28,279 nt of DNA, taken from NCBI GenBank assembly GCA_964486935.1, contig CAZAPG010000069.1, positions 1-28,279 of the forward strand, written 5' to 3'. Origin of the DNA: CAZAPG01 sp964486935 (GTDB lineage: Bacteria; Chloroflexota; Anaerolineae; 4572-78; J111). The translations under genes were made by a program, and so were the position numbers. Below the pieces are notes generated by a model that saw nothing but the letters and a program-made list of their open reading frames with translations, did no database searches and was not told the DNA's origin. This document shows positions 15,346 through 24,097 of this stretch, piece after piece (positions within the stretch are counted from its first letter, which is position 1; every line of letters starts with the position of its first letter).

Positions 15346-16620
15346 GTGGCTCTAACTTTGCCTTCATCCCTGGCCATGCGACAAATTTTGCTAAAGGTTG
15401 GACAAAACACCGGCATTCTTTTACTGGTCAATATTACTGGGGCACTCATTGGCTTTTTAATGGCGGCGGCCCTGGGGCGCGGCCTGGGCGATACCGGCTT
15501 TGGGCAATATAATCTGGTTATGTCCTGGCTGCTCAGCCTGTTACTCTTTACCGAATTTGGCCTGAGCACCGTTTTAACCAGAGATGTGGCCGCCCGCCTG
15601 CCGCAAACGCACCGCTACCTGGTCAACTCGCTGGCCGCCAAAGTGCTGCTAAGTATGCCGGGCGCGCTGCTCATTTTGGTTTTTGCCCCCTATCTGGCTA
15701 CCAATCAAGACCCGCAGGTGGCCGCTGCCCTGCGCTGGGGGCTGATTTTTTTCTACAGCGGGCTGGTTTACAGCTCCTTTACCGCCGTTTTCAAGGCGCA
15801 TCAGGTGATGACCCCTATTTTGTGGCTAACGCTGTTGGGGCAGGCGGCGCTCTTTTTGGGTACGCTGTTGTTACTGCTGCGGCAACAACCTCTCTTTACC
15901 ATCATCGCCTGGCACGGCCTGAGCCAGAGTTTCCAATGTCTGCTGGCCTTCATTTTTTACCGCCGGCTGACTCCTGCCCGCCCCGGCGGCCTGGATAGAG
16001 CCTTTATCAAACGCCTGATTGTTAAAGCCTGGCCTTTTGCCCTGGCCGGATTTTTGGCCGCGCTGCAACTGCGGGCCAATGTTTTGCTGCTGGCCTATTT
16101 GCAGGGCGACCAGGCCCTGGGCTGGTACGCCGCCGCCAATCGCTTTGTGGAGACCGGCAAGCAACTGCCCGGCGCATTTTACGCGGCCATGCTGCCCGCC
16201 CTGGCCGCCCTGATGGCCGATGCCGGCGGGCGCGAGCGGCTGCAGAAAACAGTCAGGCGGGCCAGGCTCGGTCTGCTGGCCTACGGATTGGCCGGCGCGG
16301 CAGGCGCTTTGCTGCTGGCCCAACCGATTCTAACGCTCACTTACGGGGCCGCTTTCGGTCCGGCCACAGCAACGCTGCAAATTTTAACCCTGGGGTTAAT
16401 CCCGGCTTTGCAAAACAGCCTGTTTATTGTTTATTTATACGCTCAGGGCCAGGAACGGCTGGTCAACCGGCTCATGGGGCTGGGCATTGCCCTTAACCTG
16501 GGGTTGTGCTACTGGCTCATCCCCATTTGGGGCGCGGCGGGCGTAGCAGCAGCCCTGCTGGTTGCCGATTCTGTGCTATACTGGCTGTACCGCTATCGAG
16601 TGACACATTCTCTACAATGA
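15346..16620 (+). CDS. Wzx-type flippase (polysaccharide biosynthesis/MOP family)
   Basis: About 424 residues with roughly 12 membrane helices in the layout of oligosaccharide flippases: N-terminal ILLLVNITGALIGFLMAAALGRGLGDTGFGQYNLVMSWL-type region, TEFGLSTVLTRDVA, and the central YAAANRFVETGKQLPGAFYAAMLPALAAL. These proteins flip lipid-linked glycans across the cytoplasmic membrane. The start could be GTG 15346 or ATG 15376; neither has a strong ribosome-binding site. First gene of the rightward operon, with its stop overlapping the next ATG (ATGA). Together with the glycosyltransferases it points to an exported glycan or glycolipid. Confidence 0.92.
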   Translation: MALTLPSSLAMRQILLKVGQNTGILLLVNITGALIGFLMAAALGRGLGDTGFGQYNLVMSWLLSLLLFTEFGLSTVLTRDVAARLPQTHRYLVNSLAAKVLLSMPGALLILVFAPYLATNQDPQVAAALRWGLIFFYSGLVYSSFTAVFKAHQVMTPILWLTLLGQAALFLGTLLLLLRQQPLFTIIAWHGLSQSFQCLLAFIFYRRLTPARPGGLDRAFIKRLIVKAWPFALAGFLAALQLRANVLLLAYLQGDQALGWYAAANRFVETGKQLPGAFYAAMLPALAALMADAGGRERLQKTVRRARLGLLAYGLAGAAGALLLAQPILTLTYGAAFGPATATLQILTLGLIPALQNSLFIVYLYAQGQERLVNRLMGLGIALNLGLCYWLIPIWGAAGVAAALLVADSVLYWLYRYRVTHSLQ

Positions 16621-18083
16621 AACCACCGCTGACTCTTTTTTTAATCGCCCTGATTCTCAGGGTGGCGGCCATTGTGTACTGGCAATTTGACGGCCTCTAT
16701 GGGCAAGACCCCTACGCCTATTACCGGCAGGCGCTGGCCATTGTTGACCGCCTGCCCCAGGCACAACCCCCACCCGCCGATTTTTTCTGGCCCAACGGCT
16801 ACCCGCTGTTGATGGCGCTGTTCACGCCGGTCACAGGACAACAACCGCTGGCCGGACAACTGGCCGCGCTGCTGTGCGGCTCGCTGCTGCCGCCGCTGGC
16901 CTATCTAATTTGCAAAGAGCTGTGGCCCAATGAGCCAGGCAGCCGCAGCGCCGGCATATTGGCCGGGCTAATCATCGCCGTGGCCGGACAACCTATCCTG
17001 TCGTCGGTGGTGATTATGGCCGACATGCCGGCCCTCTTCTGGGCTGCGCTGGCAGCCTGGAGCGCGCTCAAAGCCGGGCAGCCGGGCAGGTCAACATGGT
17101 GGTTGTTGCTGGCCGGGGCATCCCTGGGGCTGGCCATTATCAGCCGCTGGGTTTATCTGCTGGCGGTTCCGGCGCTGGCCGGTTACGTCCTGTTTGGCCT
17201 GTCTCGCCGCCGGCTTCGCTGGTGGACGCCGTTGCCCGTCATTGCCGGCGGCGGGTTAATTTTGACCCCCCAACTGTGGCTCACCCTGAGCGGGCCGGGC
17301 AATCTGGCCCATAGCTGGCTGGTGGGCTGGCATCCCGCCAATTTTTTGAGCCGCCAGTTTGAAAACATCGACGGCCATTTTTCATACCCGCTGCCGGTGG
17401 GCGTCTATTATGCCCAGCCAGCCGGACACCCGGCCTATATTTTTCCGCTGCTGGGGCTGGCCGGGCTGTGGGCCATCTGGCGGCTGGCTCAAACCCGGCA
17501 GTGGGCCGCGTTGATTTTGCTGGCGGGCTGGGCCGGGCCGGTTTATCTGTTTTTGGGAGGCATCCCCTACCAGAACCTTCGCTTTGGGCTGACGCTTTAT
17601 CTGCCGCTGGCGCTGCTAACCGGCTACGGCCTGGCCGGCATTCTGAACCGCCTGCGTGGCCGGCTACTGGCCCTGGCCCACTTAATAATTGCCCTCTCGC
17701 TGCTGGGGATGCTGGCCTGGAGTTACCCAATGCTCAACAATTTTCTATCGGCGCAAAATTACGGCAAAACCATTGCCCGGCAGGTCGAGCAAACCCTGCC
17801 GCCGGAGGCCACCCTGGTTACCTTTGGCCTGACGCTGACCTTTCAGCATTACACCCGGCTGAATACTCTGGAGCTATTTCATCTGGATGAAGCGGCCCTG
17901 GATGGGCTGCTCCAAAGCCACGCCCCCCTCTACCTGCTGCTCGATGTTGGCAATATCGAAACCCAGTGGCGAGCCAAGCTGCCCCAGCGTAATTATCGCC
18001 GGCTGGCGGAGCATTCGATGCTGGTTCAGGCGGGCCGCTTTCCGCCCTACACCCTGTTCAAAGTAGAGCGGCAGCGCCGATGA
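16617..18083 (+). CDS. GT39/PMT_2-like membrane glycosyltransferase
   Basis: 488 residues from the ATG at 16617, which overlaps the flippase stop; the open frame extends further upstream but only inside the flippase gene. Multi-pass protein (about 11 helices) of the GT-C fold that uses polyprenol-phosphate sugars outside the membrane. After the first helix comes R15 and the GLYGQDPYAYY loop with candidate catalytic D31. The family often has DE here, and this protein has DP. A soluble C-terminal part of ~110 residues (from about 385) follows the helices. Overlaps the next gene by 4 bases. Donor and acceptor unknown. Confidence 0.85.
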   Translation: MKPPLTLFLIALILRVAAIVYWQFDGLYGQDPYAYYRQALAIVDRLPQAQPPPADFFWPNGYPLLMALFTPVTGQQPLAGQLAALLCGSLLPPLAYLICKELWPNEPGSRSAGILAGLIIAVAGQPILSSVVIMADMPALFWAALAAWSALKAGQPGRSTWWLLLAGASLGLAIISRWVYLLAVPALAGYVLFGLSRRRLRWWTPLPVIAGGGLILTPQLWLTLSGPGNLAHSWLVGWHPANFLSRQFENIDGHFSYPLPVGVYYAQPAGHPAYIFPLLGLAGLWAIWRLAQTRQWAALILLAGWAGPVYLFLGGIPYQNLRFGLTLYLPLALLTGYGLAGILNRLRGRLLALAHLIIALSLLGMLAWSYPMLNNFLSAQNYGKTIARQVEQTLPPEATLVTFGLTLTFQHYTRLNTLELFHLDEAALDGLLQSHAPLYLLLDVGNIETQWRAKLPQRNYRRLAEHSMLVQAGRFPPYTLFKVERQRR

Positions 18084-19201
18084 GAATTGCCCTTGTCACC
18101 CCCGGCTTCAGCGCCCACGCCAATGATTGGGCCATTCCGGCCCTGCTCAATTTGAGCCGCGCGCTGGCGCAATTGCGCGAGGTTCACGTTTTTAGCCAGC
18201 GTTACCCGGCCAAGGGCGTCTACCGGTTTGACAACTTGACGCATCACGCTGTGGGGGCCGGCCAAAAATTTGGCCTGGCCTCGCTCAAGAGCTGGCTGCA
18301 AACCGGCCGGGCGATTGCGCAACAGCACCGGCAAACCCCCTTCGATGCGCTGCACGCCTTTTGGGCCGACGAGGCCGGCTTTGCCGCCGCACTGGCCGCG
18401 CAAAAAATCCGCCGGCCTCTGGTGGTCAGCCTTGGCGGCGGAGAGTTGACGCGCCTGCCCAACATTGGCTATGGGGCGCAGCGGTTTCTGGTTCGACGGC
18501 TGACCACGCGCTTTGCCTTGCGCCGCGCTACGCGGGTAACGGCCGGCTCGCTGTACCAGTTAAACCTGTGCCGCGCCCACGCCGTGCCGGCAGACAGGCT
18601 GCGGCTGGCCCCGTTAGGCGTAGATTGCCAACTTTTTTACCCAGGCTCCCCACCGCCCCAGCTTTCAAGCTCGCCGGCTATTATCCAGGCCGCCTCATTG
18701 CTGCCGGTCAAAAATCAAGCCCTGCTGCTGCGGGTCGCCGCCCAGTTAAAAAAAGAGATGCCTCACCTTCGGCTTCATCTGATGGGCCAGGGGCCGGACC
18801 AACAGGCGCTAACCCAACTGGCTCACCAGCTCAACTTGCATCAAAATATCATCTGGCACGGACACGTTCCCTACCTGCAAATGCCGTCGCGCTACCGGCA
18901 GGCGCACCTGTACCTGCAAACATCGCGCCACGAATCGCAGGGAATGGCCGTGCTGGAAGCAATGGCTTGCGGGTTGCCGGTAATAGGCACGCCGGTGGGC
19001 GTCGCCCAAGAGGTTGCCTGCCGGCCCGCCCACTGCTGGGTCGATGTGCTGGCCGGGCAGGTCATCGACGTGCTGGGCAATGAGTCAGCCTATGCCGACC
19101 TGCGCCGCCAGGCGCGTCAGATGGTTGAGCAGCGCTATAGTTTGCCGGTGACAACCCGCAATTTTGAACACATCTACCTTGAAATGAGCAACGAACAATG
19201 A
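18080..19201 (+). CDS. GT4-family glycosyltransferase
   Basis: 373 residues, GT-B fold, cytoplasmic. The N-terminal domain has RIALVTPGFSAHANDWAIPA with the usual glycine-containing loop. The C-terminal domain has LAPLGVDCQLF, AASLLPVKNQALLL (K211) and the EX7E motif ESQGMAVLEAMACGLPVIGT (E285, E293). These are standard retaining-transferase features that bind the nucleotide sugar. Coupled by 4-base overlaps on both sides. MshA is also GT4, but nothing specific ties this protein to mycothiol. Confidence 0.93.
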   Translation: MRIALVTPGFSAHANDWAIPALLNLSRALAQLREVHVFSQRYPAKGVYRFDNLTHHAVGAGQKFGLASLKSWLQTGRAIAQQHRQTPFDALHAFWADEAGFAAALAAQKIRRPLVVSLGGGELTRLPNIGYGAQRFLVRRLTTRFALRRATRVTAGSLYQLNLCRAHAVPADRLRLAPLGVDCQLFYPGSPPPQLSSSPAIIQAASLLPVKNQALLLRVAAQLKKEMPHLRLHLMGQGPDQQALTQLAHQLNLHQNIIWHGHVPYLQMPSRYRQAHLYLQTSRHESQGMAVLEAMACGLPVIGTPVGVAQEVACRPAHCWVDVLAGQVIDVLGNESAYADLRRQARQMVEQRYSLPVTTRNFEHIYLEMSNEQ

Positions 19202-20151
19202 GCAATAAACAAACAACGCCAAAACCCAAAAACTCGAAACTCAAAGCCTGTTTCAAACCGATGGATTTCAGCCTGCAAGTGGTCAGCAACAGCCCGGCTA
19301 TCATCGAGGCCGCCAAAACATCGTTTGGCCGGTTTGGTTCTGCCGGGCAGGTCGACAGGCCGGATTTTACCTTTCACCTGTTTGAGCACGCCCTGAACAA
19401 CGGCCCGCCGGGCGAGCCGGTCTTTCGGATGGAAGGGCCGCTGATGTACCAGAGCGCCGGGCGCGATTCGACATTGGCGGCAGATTTGGCGCGCGGCGCG
19501 GCCTTTGGCTACTTTTCGGCGGCAACGCTGGCCAACCCCAGTTATTTTCGCTGGCATTTTCTTGAGCTGGCTTTTTTTCTGATGTTGGAGTTCAAGGGGT
19601 TAATGGGCGTGCATGGGGCGGCGCTGGCAAAAAACGGGCGGGCCGTGTTGCTGCGCGCCCGGAGCGGCGGCGGCAAAACCACCCTGGCCTATGCCGGCGC
19701 CAGAAGCCGCTTTAGCGCCCTGGCCGAAGATGTGGTCTGGCTGGACACGGCGCGCCATCGCTGGTGGGGCGCGCCCTGGTCGTTCCATCTGCTGCCCGAT
19801 GCCCGGCAGCTTTTCCCCGAACTGGCCGCTTACCAACCGGTGCTGCAAACCAATGGCGAAATGAAGCTGGAAGTCAATTTAGAGCAAATTAGACCCGGCA
19901 GCACCACGCCCTGGGCCAGCCCCGGCCCGGTGGTGCTGGTTGAGCGCGTGCCCAACGTCCAGAGCCGGCTGGCGCGCCTTGACCCGGCCCAGGCGCGCCC
20001 CTTGTGGGATGCGGCTCGCACCGGCCTGGAGATGAAGCTGCCTCATCACCCGCCCTACGTCGAGAATCTGTTCAACGGAGAGGTTTACCGGCTCTATTAC
20101 GGAGACGATATCGAAGCCGCCCTGGATTTGCTGGAGAATTTGTTTGAATAA
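19198..20151 (+). CDS. HPr-kinase-like ATP-binding protein
   Basis: 317 residues with the C-terminal fold of HPr kinase. GLMGVHGAALAKNGRAVLL precedes the P-loop ARSGGGKTTLA (K160, T161), and AEDVVWLD supplies the acidic residue about D178. The first Gly of the usual GxSGxGK(S/T) is Ala. The N-terminus is not the HprK sensor domain. Standalone proteins of this type are found beside NTP_transf_5 proteins, PqqD-like proteins and asparagine synthetases in RiPP and glycan loci, and some phosphorylate precursor peptides. Here the NTP_transf_5 gene follows directly (8-base overlap). The target is unknown. Confidence 0.85.
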   Translation: MSNKQTTPKPKNSKLKACFKPMDFSLQVVSNSPAIIEAAKTSFGRFGSAGQVDRPDFTFHLFEHALNNGPPGEPVFRMEGPLMYQSAGRDSTLAADLARGAAFGYFSAATLANPSYFRWHFLELAFFLMLEFKGLMGVHGAALAKNGRAVLLRARSGGGKTTLAYAGARSRFSALAEDVVWLDTARHRWWGAPWSFHLLPDARQLFPELAAYQPVLQTNGEMKLEVNLEQIRPGSTTPWASPGPVVLVERVPNVQSRLARLDPAQARPLWDAARTGLEMKLPHHPPYVENLFNGEVYRLYYGDDIEAALDLLENLFE

Positions 20152-21298
20152 AATGGAAATGACCCAAATTTGCGACACGCTGGCCCGCTGGCTCACCCAG
20201 AATCAACCGGCTGACCCCGGCTGGTCGCCGGATATGTGGCAGACCTTTCAACTGGCTTGCCGGGTGCATGGCGTGGCTCCCTTGCTGCACGCCAGGCTCC
20301 AAAACGCGGGCTGGCTCGATGAGGCCATGCGGCAGTGGTTGGCCGGGCAATACAATTTCAACCGGCAGCGCGTGGCCAAAATGCGGGCCGAGTTGCAGGA
20401 AATTTTGGCGCTGTTTGCTCAAAACAACGTGCCGCTCATGCCGCTCAAAGGCTCAATTTTAACGGCAACATACTACACCGACCCGGCCCGGCGACCAATG
20501 GCCGATTTGGACCTGCTCATCCGGCCCGATGATTTGGCCCCTGCCGCCCGCCTGTTGGGGCAGTTGGGCTATGAGCGCGATATCACCCACTGGAAACACA
20601 TCGAGTTCAGCCAACCTCATAACCGGCAGGTTGTTTCAAAAAGCTGCGAGCACCCCGACAACCCCCGCCCGCTGGAAATCCATTTGCGCTGCCGCGAAAC
20701 GTTTGGCGGCCCCACCCTGGATTTGACAGATTTGATGTGGGCCGGCGCAACCAACGGCGCGCTACTGGGGCAACCGGCCATATTACCCGGCCCCGAGGCG
20801 TTGTGGCTGCATCTGCTGGCGCACTGCACCTACCATTTATGGCAGGGCCGGGGCCGGCTCATTCATCTGGTAGACCTGGCCCGGCTGGCCCCGCACCTGG
20901 GCAGCCCGGCGCTGTTGAACGACACCGACGCCCGCTTTACCTATCCGGCGCTGGCGCTGCTGCAAAAATATTTTCCGGCGGCCATTGACGACGCGCTGGT
21001 AGCGGCCCAGCGCCGGCGAGTGTCGGCCAAATTTCAACGCTGGGTCAACTCGCTCAATCTGGTCAACACCTCGCACCTCAACCCGGAGCCGGCGGGCCTT
21101 TATCTGTTTAAGGCGCTTCATTTTGCCGAAGGTCGCCCCAGAGAGGTTATGCAAGCCCTGCGCCTGGCCCTGCTGCCCAACCTGCAAGAAATGGCGCTGG
21201 ACCACCCCCGCCTGGCCCGCTCAAAAATGGCGTGGCTGGCCTATTTTTTACTGCCGCTGGATTGGCTCAAACGGGCAACAGGTAAAGAGAAGCTTTAA
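20144..21298 (+). CDS. NTP_transf_5-family nucleotidyltransferase
   Basis: 384 residues matching the uncharacterised nucleotidyltransferase family PF14907. The hallmarks are VPLMPLKGSILTATYYTDPARRPMADLDLLI, with KG at 102-103, RP at 117-118 and the DxD pair D121/D123, followed by LEIHLRC. A conserved helical C-terminal half contains HLLAHCTYHLWQGRGRLIHLVDLARL. The TTG at 20144 has GGAG about 7 bases upstream; ATG 20153 or 20159 are alternatives. It overlaps the HPr-kinase-like gene and ends in a 4-base convergent overlap with the decarboxylase gene. Relatives co-occur with HprK-like proteins and may add nucleotide groups to peptides or sugars. Confidence 0.85.
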   Translation: MNKMEMTQICDTLARWLTQNQPADPGWSPDMWQTFQLACRVHGVAPLLHARLQNAGWLDEAMRQWLAGQYNFNRQRVAKMRAELQEILALFAQNNVPLMPLKGSILTATYYTDPARRPMADLDLLIRPDDLAPAARLLGQLGYERDITHWKHIEFSQPHNRQVVSKSCEHPDNPRPLEIHLRCRETFGGPTLDLTDLMWAGATNGALLGQPAILPGPEALWLHLLAHCTYHLWQGRGRLIHLVDLARLAPHLGSPALLNDTDARFTYPALALLQKYFPAAIDDALVAAQRRRVSAKFQRWVNSLNLVNTSHLNPEPAGLYLFKALHFAEGRPREVMQALRLALLPNLQEMALDHPRLARSKMAWLAYFLLPLDWLKRATGKEKL

Positions 21299-22734
21299 CC
21301 CGCTACCTCGGTTGCGACCGACTGAATTTGCTGCCAGGCTTGCTCCACGTGACGATAGCCGGTGTGAGTCTGGCCGGCACACAGGCGCAGGGTCAGCCTG
21401 TCGTTGAGCCGGGTGTGAGTCAGGTAGAGTTTGCCGCTCCGGTTGAGGCGGTCCATAATAGCCTGATTGACCGCGTCGCCGCCGGTATGTCGAAAACAAA
21501 CCAGATTTAATTCCGGCTCCACCGCCAGCTCAAACCGGCGGCTGTGGCGCACCCAACCGGCAAACGCCTGGGCAATTTCCACATGGCGACGAATGTGATA
21601 CTGCAACCCTTCCAGCCCATAATGCCGAATGACAAACCAGAGCTTGAGCGCCCGAAAACGCCGGCCCAGCGGTACCTGCCAATCGCGGTAGTCGAACACC
21701 TGGCCGGTTGCGCTGGCCTGATTACGGAGGTACTCCGGCATAATGGTCAACGCATTGATGAGCGCCTGCCGGTTGGCTACAAAAAAGGCGTTGCAATCAA
21801 AATTGGTAAACATCCATTTGTGGGGGTTAAAGGTGTAGCTGTGGGCCAGTTCCACCCCATCGTTAATGTGGCGAAACTCCGGGCAAATAGCGGCGGCGCC
21901 ATACATGGCCGCGTCGACGTGCAGCCACAGGCCGTATTCGCGGCAAATCTGGCCGATTTCGCGCAGCGGGTCCATAGCGCTGGACGAGGTGGTGCCAACC
22001 GTGGCGCACACAAAAAAGGGCGTTAGCCCGGCGGCGCGATCCTGCTCAATTTGGGCCGCCAGAGAGTCGGGGCGCATGGCAAATTTCTCGTCTACAGCAA
22101 TGGCCCGCAGGTTTTGGCGGCCAATTCCGGCAATTTTAATGCCTTTTTCAATCGACGAGTGGGTTTGAGTAGAAGCATAGGCCACCAGCCCGTTGCTCAC
22201 CCCACGCTCGTTGCCGGCATAGTTGGTGGCCTGCTCGCGGGCGGCCAAAATAGCGCACAGCGAGGCGCTGGAGGCCGAATCCTGAATGACTCCGCCGCCG
22301 CTGCTGGTTGATTTGAAAAAGTCCGGCAGGGCCAGCATGTCGACCAGCCAATCCATCACCACGGTTTCCAGTTCGGTGCAGGCCGGGCTGGTGGCCCACA
22401 GCATGCCCTGCACCCCCAACCCCGCCGATAGCAAATCGCCCAAAATAGCCGGGCCGGAAGCGTTGGCCGGGAAAAAAGCAAAAAAGTTAGGCGATTGCCA
22501 GTGGGTGACGCCCGGCAAAATCAAATCTTCAACATCTTTGAGCATCGCTTCAAACGGCTCGCCCTGGGCGGGGGGTTCGGCGGGCAGGGCCGCCTGTAGC
22601 TGCCCCGGCTCCACCTGAGACAGCACCGGCAGAGACTCAACGCGCTCGTAGTAATCGGCAATCCAGTCGATGACGGCCCGCCCGTAGCGGCGGAACTCGG
22701 CGGGGGTCATATGAAAATTTTTGGGTGTGGTCAT
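21295..22734 (-). CDS. Group II PLP-dependent decarboxylase (aromatic-amino-acid type)
   Basis: A 479-residue fold-type I enzyme closely resembling aromatic-L-amino-acid decarboxylases along its length. VTHWQSPNFFAFFPA and SPACTELETVVMDWL are family signatures. H192 (QTHSSIEK) stacks on the cofactor, D274 (HVDAAMYG) binds the pyridine nitrogen and K306 (NPHKWM) forms the Schiff base. The catalytic-loop Tyr is kept (Y335, PEYLRN), which predicts true decarboxylation rather than the aldehyde synthesis seen when it is Phe. YRDWQVPLGRRFRALKLWFV follows. AGGA about 8 bases before the ATG. The substrate (Trp, Tyr, Phe, Dopa or other) cannot be fixed from sequence. Confidence 0.93.
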   Translation of the reverse strand: MTTPKNFHMTPAEFRRYGRAVIDWIADYYERVESLPVLSQVEPGQLQAALPAEPPAQGEPFEAMLKDVEDLILPGVTHWQSPNFFAFFPANASGPAILGDLLSAGLGVQGMLWATSPACTELETVVMDWLVDMLALPDFFKSTSSGGGVIQDSASSASLCAILAAREQATNYAGNERGVSNGLVAYASTQTHSSIEKGIKIAGIGRQNLRAIAVDEKFAMRPDSLAAQIEQDRAAGLTPFFVCATVGTTSSSAMDPLREIGQICREYGLWLHVDAAMYGAAAICPEFRHINDGVELAHSYTFNPHKWMFTNFDCNAFFVANRQALINALTIMPEYLRNQASATGQVFDYRDWQVPLGRRFRALKLWFVIRHYGLEGLQYHIRRHVEIAQAFAGWVRHSRRFELAVEPELNLVCFRHTGGDAVNQAIMDRLNRSGKLYLTHTRLNDRLTLRLCAGQTHTGYRHVEQAWQQIQSVATEVAG

Positions 22735-22789
22735 TATTTTATCCTGTTGCTAAGGTTTACTTTGGCAGAAAGGCTCTATTGACCGGCTC

Positions 22790-22817
22790 ATTTTATACTC
22801 CATTAGAAGAAAGGCAA
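22790..22817 (-). promoter_or_regulatory. Probable promoter of the decarboxylase gene
   Basis: On the minus strand, TTGCCT (22817-22812), 16 bases, then TAAAAT (22795-22790). About 55 bases lie between it and the ATG at 22734. It lies next to the divergent kinase promoter, so one regulator could act on both. Confidence 0.5.
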
Positions 22818-22841
22818 GCGCCAGCCGGGTTAAATAGTTTG

Positions 22842-22870
22842 TTGACATGCCCCCCTAACTCCTGTATACT
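22842..22870 (+). promoter_or_regulatory. Consensus sigma70 promoter of the kinase/regulator operon
   Basis: Perfect TTGACA (22842-22847), 17 bases, then TATACT (22865-22870). The spacer contains a run of six C. A leader of about 50 bases precedes the GTG at 22930. Confidence 0.88.
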
Positions 22871-22929
22871 CCATCCCGAAACAGGCCGTATCAGCTTGGG
22901 GGTATTTGGTCATCAGGAGAAAAGCGAAT

Positions 22930-24090
22930 GTGAGCGTCCAGAGTGAACCTGTCGCCAAATTGGCCTCGGATGAGTGGTTCAATCTGCCAAAAATATTGTT
23001 TGACCAGATGCGGATAGGCTTTGTAGTTTTTACCAAAGAGCTAACCCTGTACCAGTGTAATCTCACCTGGGCCAGACTGATTAGCCAGCACACCTCAAAT
23101 ATCAAGCGCATCAAGCCGGGGCTAACCCTGTTTGACCTTAATAACGAAGTTAAGGATAATTTTTTGCCGCTGTTAAAGCAAGCCCTGACCGGGGTGGTTG
23201 TTACCAAAGAGGCGTTTGGGCTAAAAGGCGGCAATTCTACTTTTTACTACAATCTGGCCTTTGCGCCCATCCAAAATAAGTTACCGGCCAATATTTTGGG
23301 GCTGATCATTGATGTCACCGACCAGTTTTTGCAATCTCAGGCGCTGCAAAGCGAGGTTGAGCTTGAACCCTTTGACCTGAACACGCTGATAGCGGTTGCC
23401 CGTACGCTGGTTTTGTTAGAAGATGACCGCCTGTACCAACAGGCCCGCCATATGGCCGTGTTAGAGGAGCGTAGCCGGCTGGCCCGCGAGCTGCACGATA
23501 ACGTGGCCCAGGCGCTGGGATATATGAATTTACAAACTGCGGCCGCCGACCAGCTTTTATCCAAAGGGTTAATAAACGATGCCCAGGCCAAACTGCAAGA
23601 GCTGAAGCAGGTGGTCGGTGATGTCTACACCGATGTTAGAGAAGAAATATTTAATCTCAGAGCCACGGCTTCGCGGGGGTTGGGTTTTTTAGGCACGCTC
23701 CGTAATTATGTTGAGAAATACAAAAGATATTACGACCTGGAAATTGAGCTGGCCATAGAGATGGAGGAGTCGCAGCTTGAATTTCCAGTAGATGTGGCGA
23801 CCCAAATTATTCGGGTTATTCAGGAAGCGTTGATAAACGTTCGCAAACACTCCGGGGTTAACAAAGCCTTGATTCGTTTTAGACAAGAGAATAACCGGCT
23901 GCGCATCAGTGTAGAAGATAGCGGCCAGGGCTTTGACTCGGAACAGATTGACAAAACCGGCGAATCGGGCTTTGGCCTGCAAATTATGCGCGAGCGAGCC
24001 GTCAGCGCGGGAGGCCGGTTAGAGGTTGACACAACGCCGGGCGAGGGGGTCAGGGTTATTATCTGGATGCCAATGACATCTGAAGTGTGA
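22930..24090 (+). CDS. Cytoplasmic PAS/HisKA_3 sensor histidine kinase (NarL-system type)
   Basis: 386 residues from GTG 22930. An upstream in-frame TTG (22906) is less likely because AGGAGA at 22915-22920 fits the GTG. No membrane segment. A PAS-like domain spans about 15-135 (ILFDQMRIGFVVFTKELTLYQCN to LGLIIDVTDQF). HisKA_3 has ERSRLARELHDNVAQALG with phospho-His about H189. The HATPase has NVRKHSGV (N303), EDSGQGFD (D330) and SGFGLQIMRERA. It should sense a cytoplasmic signal and phosphorylate the NarL-type regulator encoded 7 bases downstream. The codon before the GTG overlaps an ATG followed at once by TGA. Confidence 0.93.
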   Translation: MSVQSEPVAKLASDEWFNLPKILFDQMRIGFVVFTKELTLYQCNLTWARLISQHTSNIKRIKPGLTLFDLNNEVKDNFLPLLKQALTGVVVTKEAFGLKGGNSTFYYNLAFAPIQNKLPANILGLIIDVTDQFLQSQALQSEVELEPFDLNTLIAVARTLVLLEDDRLYQQARHMAVLEERSRLARELHDNVAQALGYMNLQTAAADQLLSKGLINDAQAKLQELKQVVGDVYTDVREEIFNLRATASRGLGFLGTLRNYVEKYKRYYDLEIELAIEMEESQLEFPVDVATQIIRVIQEALINVRKHSGVNKALIRFRQENNRLRISVEDSGQGFDSEQIDKTGESGFGLQIMRERAVSAGGRLEVDTTPGEGVRVIIWMPMTSEV

Positions 24091-24097
24091 GAAAGTT

